DNA from: Aricia agestis
Taxonomy: Eukaryota > Arthropoda > Insecta > Lepidoptera > Lycaenidae
Direction of reading: 5' to 3'
NCBI RefSeq assembly: GCF_905147365.1
Contig: NC_056416.1
Coordinates: 6,220,001-6,284,000, forward strand
Length of the DNA: 64,000 nt
Part shown: piece after piece, positions 22,441 through 33,997 of the stretch
How positions within the stretch are numbered: position 1 is the first letter of the stretch
Layout: each line of letters starts with the position of its first letter
The notes under the pieces: generated by a model
Databases searched by the model: none
What the model saw: the letters and a program-made list of their open reading frames with translations, nothing else
What the model was told of the DNA's origin: nothing
Made by a program: the position numbers and the translations under genes

Positions 22441-24600
22441 GTAAAACTAGACAGCTATAACTATGCTACTATTTAGTATGTAATATACAAATAGTATCTA
22501 ATTTATCCACTTTTATTTCCCTGGTTTGCTTTTACAGGTAAAATAGAGCTACCATTAGCTGTTCTCCAGCCCCTTGAGATTTAACCTAATTTATTCGTTA
22601 GTTAAGTACCACCGGAAATGTCCAATTTAAAAGAATGGTATGCCTAAATAAATAGGTACTTTATTATGGATCCTACAAGTAGAACTATTATTACCTACCG
22701 TTTTCTATAATAATATTCTTTAGCATTCAATCAATTTTGATATTGCTTTATGCTTAAACCACTGCAACGATTTTGAAAAAATTTTGCATGTCCTAAGGTG
22801 CCTACCACACGTGCATGCTTGACCACAGTTTTGCTGGCGCATGCTTTTCGCATGAAAAGACGTAATACTGACTTATCTTCCACACGGCACAGTTATGCAT
22901 GCGCAAACCACATTCTTGCCGAAATCGACGGCTTGAACACTGAACGTCCAACCACACTCGCAGACAAAACGTTTGTACACAAAGGCTTGCATGCCAGAAT
23001 TTCAAGCAAGTTAAAAACCGTCAAGCCAAACTTTAGGGCTTGCGCATACTGCCGTTTCACCAACTATATGACAATGTTCAGTGTACAAGCCGGAATGCGC
23101 AAGCAAAACACTTTATATCTAAGGATGAGGATAGTTTTTATTACGAAAATTTTCAAATATTTCTTTGTTATGGGAAACCTTTACCAGTCCTTAAATACTC
23201 TTTATTGCACACCTATTTCTTTGCTAAATTGGTGAGTGGATTCGCCTATTCAACATTTTCTACAAAGAAATCCCAGATTCCTAGACTCCTTTTTGAAAGC
23301 TTTCAATATAATTTATTTATGAAAGCTTTGAGAGAAAATTGCGATTATATTAAATCGGTTAGAGTTCAGTCGTTATTAAAACTTTATAGTCAGCACTGCA
23401 CTTTTATTACTTTCTGTGAAAAGTTCAACGTCCCATAATTGCTATCGCCTATCAAAATGAGATGGTGAAATAGTCGAGTTAAAAGGATTAATTATTTATT
23501 ATAAAGTTCATTGTCCTTTTTCTGTGCAGCATCTTTTGCTATTATAATAGTCTCTTTTTTGTCCTTATCCTTTAAAACCAGCAGATAAATTGTCATGTTG
23601 TGGTTATCACAAACGTTCTTATCATTGACTTGAACTTAAAAACCTCTTAAAAATATCATGCCTACGCGGATTTTTAGAAAATAAAACATTTTTGAAAATT
23701 ACTTTAAGTAAGGAAGAGCGAAAATACATGCATTTTCCGACGAAAAATTGCACTGTGTAAATTCCTCATAATTTATGCAACATAAACAATGCGATCCGTG
23801 ATGTAGTGATGATCTGACATGCCCTAATAAGAGTGCCAACAAGGATCGTCCTGACTGACGAGGAAGGTCAGTTAAATCGTGAGTTGCACCAATAATTATT
23901 AACGATTACAATTTGGACAATGTGACCACTAATCAACGCGTAAATTCAAAGATCGAAAAAAATAAAGAAAGGAAAAAGTAAGGGCAATTTTGATTTTTTG
24001 GGTTTAAGCATACGTACAAAATGGATGAAATGGACCAAAATTGATTTTTTTAACAATGAGAAAAAAATTACGTGAGATTAGGTGAGATTTGACAAGCGCA
24101 ATTCGAAGTGTGAAAATCGGTCCCCTGGACTTAGATAACAAAATTACACAAGTATAAAACTAAATGACTTAATTCTACGGCACTTATACTAGGATTGGTC
24201 CTTTATATAACGGAAAATCACTTTCTTGTCAGTGGCGTAACTAAAAGCTAATCTTTTCCTGTGCTTACATTAAATATTATGCTGTTGAATAATATAGTAG
24301 GTATATCGGTTTCCATGGTTTAAATGAAGAGCTAATATTTAGTTTATTTTTCATTGACACATTTTAGCACAAATCATATTTTATCGGATGCATTTGCTAT
24401 AGGAACCGATCCTATAGTTTTAGCCCATCATCATAATATAATTTTCTTATCTATTTTAAGATTCTAAATTCAATACCAATGGAACGTTTCGAGCCTGTAC
24501 ATTGCCCTCTGTTTACAAAAAGTCCATATAAGTGCTAAAGGGTAAACAAGGAAATATGGTAGCGCATTAACACCCCTTACTACTAGGGCTGCCAAAAACT
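22441..24600. other. No recognised gene; unclassified repeat-like stretch at 22796-23105
   Basis: 22796-23105 is richer in G+C and has recurring TGCGCA/GCATGC motifs. It gives a 145-codon open frame (22798-23235) without a recognisable domain. At 22537/22538 a pyrimidine-rich tract plus CAG is followed by GTAAAA. The rest is unique AT-rich DNA. Confidence 0.35.
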
Positions 24601-25124
24601 TCTATACATATTATAAAACAAAGTCGCTTTTTTCCCTCATGTCCCTTTGTTCCCTCTAATCTTTAAAACTACGCAACGGATTTTGATCATTCTTTCAGTG
24701 TTAGATAGCCCATTTATCGAGGAAGGTCAGAGGCTATATTTTATCATGCTAAGACTAATAGAAGCGAAGAAATAAAGGAAAATGTGGAAGAAACGGGGAA
24801 ATTTATTTGAAAGGGGTAACTTGAACGCGCTAATCTCAGGAACTTCATGTTCCGATTTAAAAAAATCTTTCAATGTTAGATAGCATATTTATTGAGGAAG
24901 GCTATAGGCTATATTTTATCACGCTAACGGCTAAGACTAAAGGAGAATGTGGAAAAAACGGGGGAAATTATTTGAAAGGGCTTATCTCGCGAACTACTGG
25001 AGCAATTTTTATGTTATTTGGCACTGATAAGAAGTAGACCACGTGAAACATAGGCTATCGATTTTTATAATTTTTTCAGTGGCTTTATATGTTATACCCG
25101 TGGGACGCCGGGGCGAGTCGCTAG
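24601..25124 (+). mobile_element. Helitron family B, two internal units
   Basis: Starts TCTATACATATTATAAAAC and ends GCGAGTCGCTAG, followed by T. The 3' end has the GGGACGCCGGGGCGAGTCG segment seen inverted at the start of the 12641 copy. Two internal units are present (landmarks TTAGATAGCCCATTTATCGA and TTAGATAGCATATTTATTGA). Confidence 0.85.
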
Positions 25125-25203
25125 TACCTAATAAAACTTTCCTGTCTCTCTTACGATAACTATATTTGTTACAGACATTAGAGACAACATCTAAAATAGT
25201 AAA

Positions 25204-25340
25204 AGCGGTTTTACATTTTTTACATCCAGTGATGAGTGATCCAATCCAGTACTGAATTGCTGTGGGCATAATGTAAACTGGAATGCGCCGAGCAATCCAG
25301 CGCTGGATTGGATGACTGGATTGGAATAATGTAAACCGGA
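25204..25340. mobile_element. Small MITE with CCAATCCAG repeats
   Basis: GGTTTTACATTTTTTACATC on the left and GGAATAATGTAAACCGG on the right are approximate inverted ends. The interior repeats CCAATCCAG / CTGGATTGG several times. Bounds are approximate. Confidence 0.6.
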
Positions 25341-25557
25341 CATAGCAGTAATTGTTGTTTCTTATAAAATGTTAACGTTCGTTTGTTTTACAAAAGTAGG
25401 TACCATGAAATATAGATGTATATCGAGAAAACCAAACCAACCTTTAAACGCTATTTTTGGCATTTTCTACCGTTTAAATATTTTACTATTTCAGCTAAAT
25501 TGTACCTCCTCGTTAGTTTCTGAGGGTGTATCCAAATTAAACTGATTGGTTAGAGGT

Positions 25558-26110
25558 CAGGGGTCACCAAATGGCGGACCGCGGTTCGCATCCGGACCGC
25601 CGACCCATTGTGTTCGGACCATAAAGTTAATATACCTAGCGGAATAGAGAAACAAAGGCCTGAGTAAGAGAGATGTTACTATCAGTAACACTGCGTGGTA
25701 AAAAGAGACGTGTGATACATGACAGCAGCAATTTTTTTGACGTCCAGTCGGCACGTGCTGCACGTTGACAATTTAATCTCATAGAAATCATGTTAAATCA
25801 TGCTTGTGTAAGTGTATACCTACACATATTTTTCACAGATGAAACGAATTTCGGTTACGTTTGACAACTTGAGATTGTTGCTCTATTCCGCTAGGTATAT
25901 TAACTTTATGGTTCGGACCAAGCATGTTCGAAGAAGAACTTCGTTAAAACATGAACATGTAGCAACAAAAATTGACACTTTTCTCATTGATACAAATACC
26001 TTTCTATTTTCCGTTTTTACATTAATTGTATAATTTTTTTTATGTGCGGACCGCGAAGGTCATTTTATTTCTTAAAACGGTCCCCGAGCGAAACTAATTG
26101 GTGGCCCCTG
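25558..26110. mobile_element. hAT-like non-autonomous element, 553 bp
   Basis: Ends CAGGGGTCACCAAATGG and GGTGGCCCCTG. The flanking octamers TTAGAGGT and GTCTAGGT agree at five of eight positions, consistent with a decayed hAT duplication. Inside, a block of 33 bp (25617-25649) recurs inverted at 25881-25913 (TCCGCTAGGTATATTAAC). Small open frames overlap these blocks and are not conserved. Confidence 0.72.
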
Positions 26111-26334
26111 GTCTAGGTCCTAGGATGATGGATTGAATGGGAACTTGAAAGCAATCTGTCATAGCATCGAATGTTCCATTGTTTCGGTAGTATTGATTTT
26201 AGTCCATGTTCGGTTCATCTTGAAAGCTTGTTGCAACCATTTCTGTATCATAACGCACCGATCAATCTGAATAGCAAAAGCTATTGATAAAATGAATCAA
26301 GCTATCAAACATGCTATCGATTTAAATATAACGC

Positions 26335-26490
26335 GCGAATAACGCTCGTAACTCCGTTGCGGCAGAATTTGTTTATTGCGCGTGAACCGTACATTTTTCC
26401 AGGGTAAAAAGTAACCTTTCTCCGTAAACGGGACGTTCAGTGGTTTGGGCGTGAATAGGTAACAGACAATTTTCGAATTTTTATATTCGC
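26335..26490 (-). repeat. Helitron family A, degraded copy
   Basis: GTAACTCCGTTGCGGCAGAA, GTGAACCGTACATTTTTCC and GTTTGGGCGTGAATAGGTAA match family A, but both ends are damaged. Confidence 0.65.
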
Positions 26491-26740
26491 GAAGATACAG
26501 CAATAGAGAAAATAATATACTTTGGGACATTAATTTTATGGAGTTTAAATTTTTAGTATATTTCTTAATTAATCAAAACGGGATAAAGCTATGAAATAGA
26601 TAGGGAAACGGAAGTCACTATGTTACATAATTTTAAAGCGCTTGACTTTAATATTATAGTACCTAATGATAAAAAATAACACGCGTAAAAAATAGAATAA
26701 ATAAAATAAAAAAAGAAAATATTAAATAGAATAAAAAAAG

Positions 26741-26832
26741 AAAAAAAAATCGTCTTTCAGCGCTGCTACTTTCACAGAGAACTCTCTACAAGGAACACGT
26801 AAAGTATTATCACTTATTTTTGTTACACACTG
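26741..26832. repeat. Family T MITE, right half only
   Basis: From CGTCTTTCAGCGCTGCTACT to TTGTTACACACTG. The matching left arm is absent. The left border is an A-rich run. Confidence 0.75.
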
Positions 26833-27114
26833 TATACTACGAGTATTATGAAATCTGGGGGCACGGGAGTGCCCCCGCCAAAATGAGCCAAGCGAAGCGC
26901 GCAAGGGCACTACGAGTACCTACCTTTTCTCGAAACGTTTCGTCGTATTTTTGAGCCCTCGTAACTTTGGTTTGAATAATGCCAGATAGTTGAAATTTTT
27001 ATGATATAGTGACATGGGTATAGATATTAAATTCGCAAAGCTTGAATATCGTAGCTATTATACTTTAGATTTTATAGGTGTCCAAAAACCCACAATTTGT
27101 TCACTGACTCACTG

Positions 27115-28995
27115 ATCATCAAAACTGTTGATGATCGGTGATGATGATGATGATGATGAAACAAAAAATGATATTAGTACCAAAACAACAAAAAAATTAT
27201 CAAATCTAACTTAACCTATATCCGTACCATTATAGAGCAAAATTAGGCAAAAATTTGTGTTTTTTGTATGGGAGCCCCCCTTATTTTTTTTTATTTTAAT
27301 ATTATTATTAAATATTAAGGTAGATATATAACTAAGGACTTTGAGAAAAAATAAGGTACCTACCTGTTGCCATTATTGATATAGAGCAAAAAAGGCCAAA
27401 AATCACGTTTGTTGTATGGGAGCCCCCCTTAAATATTTATTTTATTTTTAGTATTTGTTGTTACAGCGGCAATAGATATATAATCTGTGAAAATTTCAAC
27501 TCTCTAGCTATTACCGTTCTTGAGTTACAGCCTAGAGACAGACAGATAGACAGACAGACAGACAGACAGAAGGACAGACGGATAGACGGAAAGACAACGA
27601 AGTCTTAGTAATAGGGTCCCGTTTTTACCCTTTGGGTACGTAAGTATGTAAGTTCAAAGAATAGTCGTAGTCTTAGCATTTCTTTGGAAATATTTAATTA
27701 AGTAATAAGAATATTTCATTTATTATAATAATAATAATTAGTTACTTAACTATCAATCTATTGCAAGTTTACTTAAACTTGAAACATATTGATTAGCTTT
27801 ACAAGAATATTTCATTTAACTATCAATCTATTGCAAGTTTACTTAAACTTGAAACAGATTGATTAGCAATTTTAGGATAATTAGTATAGTATGTCTTAAA
27901 ATATATTTTAAATGGAAACAACATCGGTTAACGGTTAGTTAAATCAAAAAAATTGCTTCGAAAGTTAAACGGCTATACCAAACATCTTCGCGTCATCGAT
28001 AGTGCGATGTAGGTGCCCAACAGTGACATCTCTTGTGGATTAGAGTACATTAACAACTATATGAAACTGTTCGGGCAAGCTATATCGCGATGTAGACGAC
28101 CAGCAGTGACATCTATTATTATCAAAAGGAAAAAATAGAATAAAAATCACGTTTGTTGTATGACAGCTCCCCCGAAATATTAAATTTATTTTGTTTTTAG
28201 TATTTATTGCTATAGCGGCAACAGAAATACATATTCGATGAAAATTTCAACTCTCTAGTTCTACCGTTCTTGACATACATCCTAGAGACAGATAGACATA
28301 CAGACATACAGACAGACGGACAGACGGACAGCGGACAGACATCGAAGTCTCAGTAATAGGGTCCCGTTTTAACCCCTTGGGTACGGAAACTTAAAAATAA
28401 GGTGAAAGTTTATAATTTATATTATATGATAGTCGGTAAGTTACGACGGCCGTCGCTAGATACATGAGATACATCCAAGAGACAGATAGACAGACAGACA
28501 GACAGACGGATAGCGGACAGACAATGAAGTCTAGTAATAGGGTTCCGTTTTTACCCTCTGGGTACGGAAACCTAAAAGAAATACACCCAAAAAAAAAAAC
28601 AGCCAAGTGCGAGTCGGACTCGCGCACCAAGGGTTCCGTACTGTAAACTGTTATAGAGTGAAAGAAGGGGAAAAATTGTGTTTTTGTATGGGAGCCCCCC
28701 TTAATTATTTATTTTATTTCAATTTTATTATCAAATATTAAAGTACGTATATAATTGAGGATTTTGTGAAAATTTCAAGTGTCTTAATGTTTGGGAGTCC
28801 CCCTTAAATATTTCTTTTATTTTGTTTTTAGTATTGATTGTTATAGCGGCACCAGTAATACACAATCTGTGAAAATTTCAGAAGTCAAGCTATAGTGGTT
28901 CTTGAGATACAGCCTGAAGACAGACAGACGGACAGATATCGAAGTCTCAGTAATAGGCTCCCGTTTTTACCCTATGGGTACAGAACCCAAAAAAA
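27115..28995 (+). repeat. Cluster of repeat family K with GACA microsatellites
   Basis: Four copies or pieces in the same orientation: about 27226-27642, 28140-28390, 28475-28575 and 28602-28995. Shared parts are CCAAGTGCGAGTCGG (head), TATGGGAGCCCCCCTTA, CGGCAACAGAAATAC-like, a GACA microsatellite, and AGGGTCCCGTTTTTACCC-TTGGGTACGGAA at the 3' end. Between copies lies a tandem duplication (27744-27867). A GAT microsatellite is near 27140. The class of this family is not clear from sequence. Confidence 0.75.
27744..27867. repeat. Two-copy tandem repeat, 70-bp period
   Basis: AACTATCAATCTATTGCAAG followed by TTTACTTAAACTTGAAACA occurs at 27748 and again 70 bp later with one or two differences. 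Each unit contains the palindrome AAGTTTACTTAAACTT. Confidence 0.85.
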
Positions 28996-29043
28996 TGAAC
29001 TAAAAGAAAAAACAACGTAAACCAGCTTGCAAAAAGAAATGAA

Positions 29044-29320
29044 ATCCCACCAAAAACATTTTCATGTAAAAATGTTGCCAAGATGAGAACATAATATTAT
29101 AGTTCGTCGTGTCAAAAAGTAGTGAGATCTCATGTAGAGCCAAATTTCTAACCTTACATACTCAGCCCTAAATCTTACACTAAAGCGCGGCAAAATATTT
29201 AATAATAATATTATAATATGTCAGCCGCACGAGAAGAATCTAAAAACTCTACATATTAGTCAAAATCGGTGGCTTGGTCATTTTGTTATTCATCAGGGCT
29301 TTGAACTTAATAATATAATA

Positions 29321-29373
<53 letters not shown>

Positions 29374-29577
29374 CTCGTGCGGCTGACACATTATAACATT
29401 ATTATCAAATATGTTGCCGCGCTTTAGTGTAAAATTAAGGTTTTTAGATTTAGGGCTGAGTATGTAAGGTTAGAAATTTGGCTCTTCATGAGATCTCACT
29501 ACTTTTTGACACGACGAACTATAATATTATGTTCTCATCTTGGCAACATTTTTACATGAAAATGTTTTTGGTGGGAT
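29044..29577. mobile_element. Large foldback MITE with AT-rich loop
   Basis: ATCCCACCAAAAACATTTTC on the left is matched inversely by GAAAATGTTTTTGGTGGGAT on the right. Arms of about 190-200 bp (to 29241, and from 29371) pair with few mismatches. The loop carries a TA microsatellite (29328-29370). Non-coding. Confidence 0.85.
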
Positions 29578-30524
29578 AGCATTTTCTCTTTATCTGAGGG
29601 TAAAATTAGCAATACACAAAAAAAAAAAATAGAGCAGCGCATACAGCGCAGGTCTTTTTCTTTTTTTTTTAAAGTAGGTTAGTGCAAAACTGATTTGCAT
29701 ATGGCTTAAGCAGCTTAGAATAACCGTGTACAGCTTATCCGCCTGCGGCCTGTCGCTTAGGCGTTTAGCATTTATGAGGTTATAAACTCACTGAACAACA
29801 ACGGGTTGATAGCATAATATCTCGATTCTCGAGCTCATAATCCTAAGATTACTGAGTGAATAACAATGAAACTTTAAGATCCACTTGCAAGCCTAGGTTA
29901 AAGTTAATGGGTGAGTTACACAGCTATTTAATGATTTTAAAATTTTAGTTTAGAAAAGATTAAATAAAAAAATAATTATGTTGTATGTCCTTCATTTATG
30001 TGAATGACATTACATTTTAATAAAGGGTAACTTTAGCTTAGGCCTGTCTAATTCAGATAGATGATAGAAATATTAGCAATTAATGTGATAAATTTTTTCA
30101 CATTGATGGCTCTATCTCGAAAATTATAGCTAATGACCATTTTTAGAACTATAGCTTATTATAGTTTTTAGAGTTTTGACAGCCCTACGACAAACGATAA
30201 ATAATAACAGGTGGGGACTGGGGTGGAGGACTACGGACGTGTTTGATGCATATTTTACTATCCGTGTAATGATTTGTATTATCTAGAATCTGCTTACAAT
30301 GTTTTATTACAGGTGTTCCATTACGGAATAAAAGATAAACTTTAAGATCGATTTCAAGCATTTTCACACAGACTGAACTTTTTGAATAACTTTTTAAGTA
30401 CTTATTTATCAATCGATAGGAATCCTGCCTCCGTGAAGACAAATCCAGATAAAATCTGCAACATGACCTAATGCTTTTTTGTATGAATATGAAATAAAAT
30501 ATTCATGATATTGTTTTATGACAG
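29578..30524. other. No recognised gene; intergenic or intronic
   Basis: AT-rich DNA upstream of the candidate first exon at 30673. 29680-29770 is slightly GC-richer. A minus-strand open frame at 30185-30442 has no recognised content. No TATA box or initiator could be assigned. Confidence 0.4.
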
Positions 30525-30827
30525 GTTTATCGTTTCCTACATTTTTACGAACTGCTTGCGAGTGATTGCAAAGCACCAGTGGTCGTTAACAGTTGGCTAG
30601 TGCTCCTCCGCCGCGCCGGAGGTCCCAAAGGTTGCTAACGCCGCCAAAGTGTCTCCGATAAAGTTGTCAGCGATGGACAGCAACTCTGTTTCCCCGATGC
30701 CGGAATTGGCGCCAATCGCGGAGTTTGACAAGTCTCCTCCTTCGCCTCCCAACGAGGAAGTGCCCATGGACGATTTGCCACCGCCGCCAGCTACCATCAC
30801 CCAGTCTGAGGGGAAGAAGAAAAAAGT
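30525..30827 (+). CDS. Candidate alternative first coding exon 1a
   Basis: An ATG at 30673 in strong context (GCGATGG) is the first in frame after a TAG at 30598-30600. It opens 51 codons plus 2 bases, ending at a consensus donor, GTAAGT at 30828-30833. The coding part is acidic- and proline-rich (an SPPSPP motif, PPPP) and ends in a lysine run (KKKK). The exon is clearly richer in G+C than its surroundings. 30525-30672 would be 5' UTR; its left limit is a guess, taken from an AG at 30524 that could be an acceptor. The split codon starts GT. The overlapping glycine-rich minus-strand frame is judged a shadow. The protein is not recognised; downstream exons must lie beyond the region I can identify. 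Confidence 0.55.
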
Positions 30828-32104
30828 GTAAGTAGCTTTTTATACGCTTTTTGTTTTTTTTTTAGTAAAAGGCTGGTAATATGAGGTTAGAAATTCAGAT
30901 TTCAGACCGCCCGGAACTGAACTCTGTTATATTCGTCCAGATTTCTATACGCAAAGCCATGGTCCGAATTTTCTCTGGTATTCTGGATTTTGGAACTCAT
31001 GGCCTCATTATTAGTTTAAAAAATAAATCATAATTTCAATAAAACTCAATGTTGTTACAATAATATCATCGGGTGTGCGTTCTGCATCCATTATAGAAAT
31101 TTGTGCTCTACATAGAGTTCTCCAGTGTTTCCCAAAATACTCCTTTTCAGGAGTTCGAAATAAGTATCCCGAATTACACGCTTTGTTTCAGCTAGGTATA
31201 AAATAATTGCCGTCTTTTTTGTGATGTTATAAATTTATTAATGGCACATAATAGCGAGAGTTGAAAGGTCGTTAAATTAAAGTTTCATGTAAAACGAGCA
31301 CTTACTCTCAGTACAGCTTTAATTTCTCTATTGTCTCAAATTTTATGTTTCATTCAGTACCAGCCAAATTGCTATATTAAATACACAGCTAGCAATAATG
31401 ATAGAGGCATTTCAGATAAAATATTTAAAAATAGAAAATTGTAAGTTTTTTATTTGTGAAGAGCTACGAATGCGAAGAGCTTAAGTATTTTTTTTTTTAT
31501 TTTACGATTCATAATTTGTATTTTGTTGGTAGGTTTTACAACAAATGATTAAAACTAAATAAGTATATTATGTACTTATAAAAAAGAAAATAAGGTATCT
31601 AAATAAGTGCGTTTCTTTTATGAAAATCATCACCTGATGTAGTTTTACATCAGGTTTTGCTGTTTGTCTTCCAATAGATCCCCAAAACATCAGAAAAGTT
31701 GCAAGTGCGTAGCCGCCAGCCGGTCTCTCAATTAGAACTTTATTGTAATGCAGTATTAAAATAAACCTAGTGCTGCCATCTTTTAAACCAAACACGTAAC
31801 CGCCACATTGATCATTGACAGACTCTACATCGCTCTACAATAGTACATATAATCAACGACAGATGTCGCGAAGCAAATCATATGCAAAAAATTAAACAAT
31901 TTATATTAACACTATAAACATCTATGTCAACATTCTGAATTCTCTATTTTTCAGAAGAATTAAACAATATTTTGGATATTATAACCGAGAACAGCTGTCT
32001 CACTTTTACATTACAGAAGTGCATACTATCTCTTTCATACAAATAGACTGTAAGTCAAAGTAGGACGAGTATCGCCTCCGAATCGAGTAGACATCTCGAA
32101 GAGC
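30828..32104. other. Probable intron; SINE fossil at 31617-31725
   Basis: Follows the donor at 30828. 31617-31725 is a diverged minus-orientation piece of SINE S2 (TCACCTGATG, AAGTTGCAAGTGCG, GCCGGTCT). The rest is unique AT-rich DNA. Confidence 0.4.
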
Positions 32105-32266
32105 GGTGTTACGAACGTAGAACATGCTGGGATAGCATTTAGCGCCAAAATTCACATTTCGAACATTTTTATTTTTTTTCCTGTGTTTAGTGCCTATTGG
32201 ATTTTGTTTTTGTGTGTTTCATTTTTTGTGACTTGTATTCGTGAAGATGACAAGAAAAAGTCAAAC
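32105..32266 (+). CDS. Candidate alternative first exon 1b (short coding part)
   Basis: An ATG at 32247-32249, with A at -3, reads M-T-R-K-S-Q plus two bases, then a consensus donor GTAAGT at 32267-32272. The preceding T-rich sequence (32160-32240) would be 5' UTR; its left limit is arbitrary. The phase, two bases of the split codon, is the same as for exon 1a. Alone this would be weak; its value is in the match with the exons at 30673 and 48699. Confidence 0.4.
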
Positions 32267-32704
32267 GTAAGTTAATTTTTTCTTTCGTTAAATTAATTTT
32301 ATTGTAAACTAAGTCAAATTGAATTAATTTACACTCCTAATAATTAAAACATAAACTTGCTAACTAAAAGTAACAGAAAAACTTGCGTAAGTAAATGATA
32401 AAAATACAATAAAATTGAAAAAAAAAACAGATTACATTTATGTAGAGTCCGAAAAGCTTTCACGGAAATACTTATTTTTTGTTAAATTTGAATTTTTATT
32501 TTGGTATTGACTTTTGTATAAGACGTACTTACTGTAGGATGTAGTTAAACGGTAGGTATAATTTATTTGGAGATAAAAAGAAAAAGGCGAAGGAAACGTA
32601 ATTTACATTTTTATCAATTAACTATTAATACTTTGTACACATTAGCATTCTTGAGTTATGATATTGAGTTCATGAATAAGAATTTAAATAAGTGCATAGA
32701 TATC

Positions 32705-32770
32705 TATAGTCTGTCAAAAAAGTGAAGAAATTATTTTTTTTAAATTTCTTCACTTTTTTGACAGACTATA
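32705..32770. mobile_element. 66-bp perfect hairpin
   Basis: Perfect 28-bp arms (32705-32732, 32743-32770; outer sequence TATAGTCTGTCAAAAAAG) around a 10-bp T-rich loop. Probably a minimal MITE. Confidence 0.85.
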
Positions 32771-32781
32771 AGTAAATATAG

Positions 32782-33355
32782 CTACAACTCGGGCGAGTTA
32801 ACTTGACACCTGGCTTAAATTTTACCCCTCCCTCGCTTCCCCGCGCAGCACCCCGCTCTCGTCGTACGCGTCCAGTAGCGTTAGCATAATATTATATCTG
32901 TTACCGTTACACGTGTGTTATCGAGTTTGCGTTTCGGAGTTATTTGTTAGTAGTTAATGGTTATTGTTTTTGGATTTTTGTTGAGTTTTGTTGTGTTATT
33001 TGTTAGTTGTTACGTTTGAACGTTAAATTTGTTAAGTTTTTGTTATTCGTATTAACGTTTGAACATTGCCGTGCGTCTGTGGTATGAATTAGCTACTCAC
33101 GGAATATATTAATATGAAGCTAGATACAAATTATCGGACGCATCCATAAACCTCGTATTCCTGCTGGGGAACCCTTGGGCGAGTCCAACTCGTACTTGGT
33201 TAATACTGTGGTTAGTGTAGCCCTATAAAAATAACTAGTTCCGGTAACGTAATTTTTTTTTGAAATAACTTAAAATAAAAAAACTTTTTGTGCACTCAGT
33301 ACTTAAGAGAAACGTCAATTGAACCAGGTGTCATGTTAATTCGCCCGAGTTGTAG
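32782..33355. mobile_element. Non-autonomous TIR element with TAG duplication
   Basis: The left end CTACAACTCGGGCGAGTTAA and the right end TTAATTCGCCCGAGTTGTAG belong to 32-bp imperfect inverted repeats. TAG flanks both sides (32779-32781, 33356-33358). The interior is about 510 bp, with a GC-rich block at 32825-32880 and a fragment resembling repeat family K (33159-33202). No transposase frame. The ends share CAACTCGGGC with the foldback at 45451. Confidence 0.8.
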
Positions 33356-33695
33356 TAGCTCATAAATAAGAATTTAACGAGTGGCTGAATAAATATGCTG
33401 TACCTACTTATTTTATCTACCGTAGTAGGTAAATATGTTTAACATTCCACTGCGGGAGGAAACTCCTAATTATTAACTTTACTGCGAAGAATATTCATGC
33501 TTATGTAATACTGTCTATAAATAATTGTATTTTTATGTGAAACTATAAGTACATTGCTCTGAGACATTGTTCAAGAATAATTAGAAAATTTTTCATTAGA
33601 GTTAAGACGTCGCATACTAATATTGTGCTTAATATTATATTATTGTCCCCTATATATTATTTTAGGCATGTTTCGATTAAATATATTATTTATAC

Positions 33696-33997
33696 GTGGG
33701 AGAGCCATGCTTCGGCACGAATGGGCCGGCTCGACCGGAGAAATACCACGTTCTCACAGAAAACCGGCGTGAAACAACGCTTGCGCTGTGTTTCGCCGAG
33801 TGAGTGAGTTTACCGGAGGCCCAATCCCCTACCCTATTCCTTCCCTACCCTACCCTCCCCTATTACCCTATTCCCTCTTAAAAGGCCGGCAACGCACCTG
33901 CAGCTCTTCTGATGCTGCGAGTGTCCATGGGCGACGGAAGTTGCTTTCCATTAGGTGACCCGTTTGCTCATTTGCCCCCTTATTTCATAAAAAAAAG
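33696..33997 (+). mobile_element. SINE-like element (family S2)
   Basis: GTGGGAGAGCCATGCTTCGG at the 5' end, B-box-like GGCTCGACCGG, a CCCTA-rich middle, CTGCAGCTCTTCTGATGCTG, and a 3' end CCCCCTTATTTCATAAAAAA. The short open frame at its 5' end is not coding. Confidence 0.87.

Noticed and set aside
22798..23438. 145- and 132-codon open frames on the plus strand
   Set aside because: No domain, overlapping frames, and internal repetition of TGCGCA/GCATGC motifs suggest a non-coding repeat.
27535..28520. CRISPR-like array from regularly repeated short units
   Set aside because: The units are GACA microsatellites inside an interspersed repeat in a eukaryotic genome; no spacers of uniform length.
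30597..30800. Glycine-rich minus-strand open frame
   Set aside because: It overlaps the better supported plus-strand exon, which has a strong start context and a consensus donor; the glycine run mirrors its proline codons.
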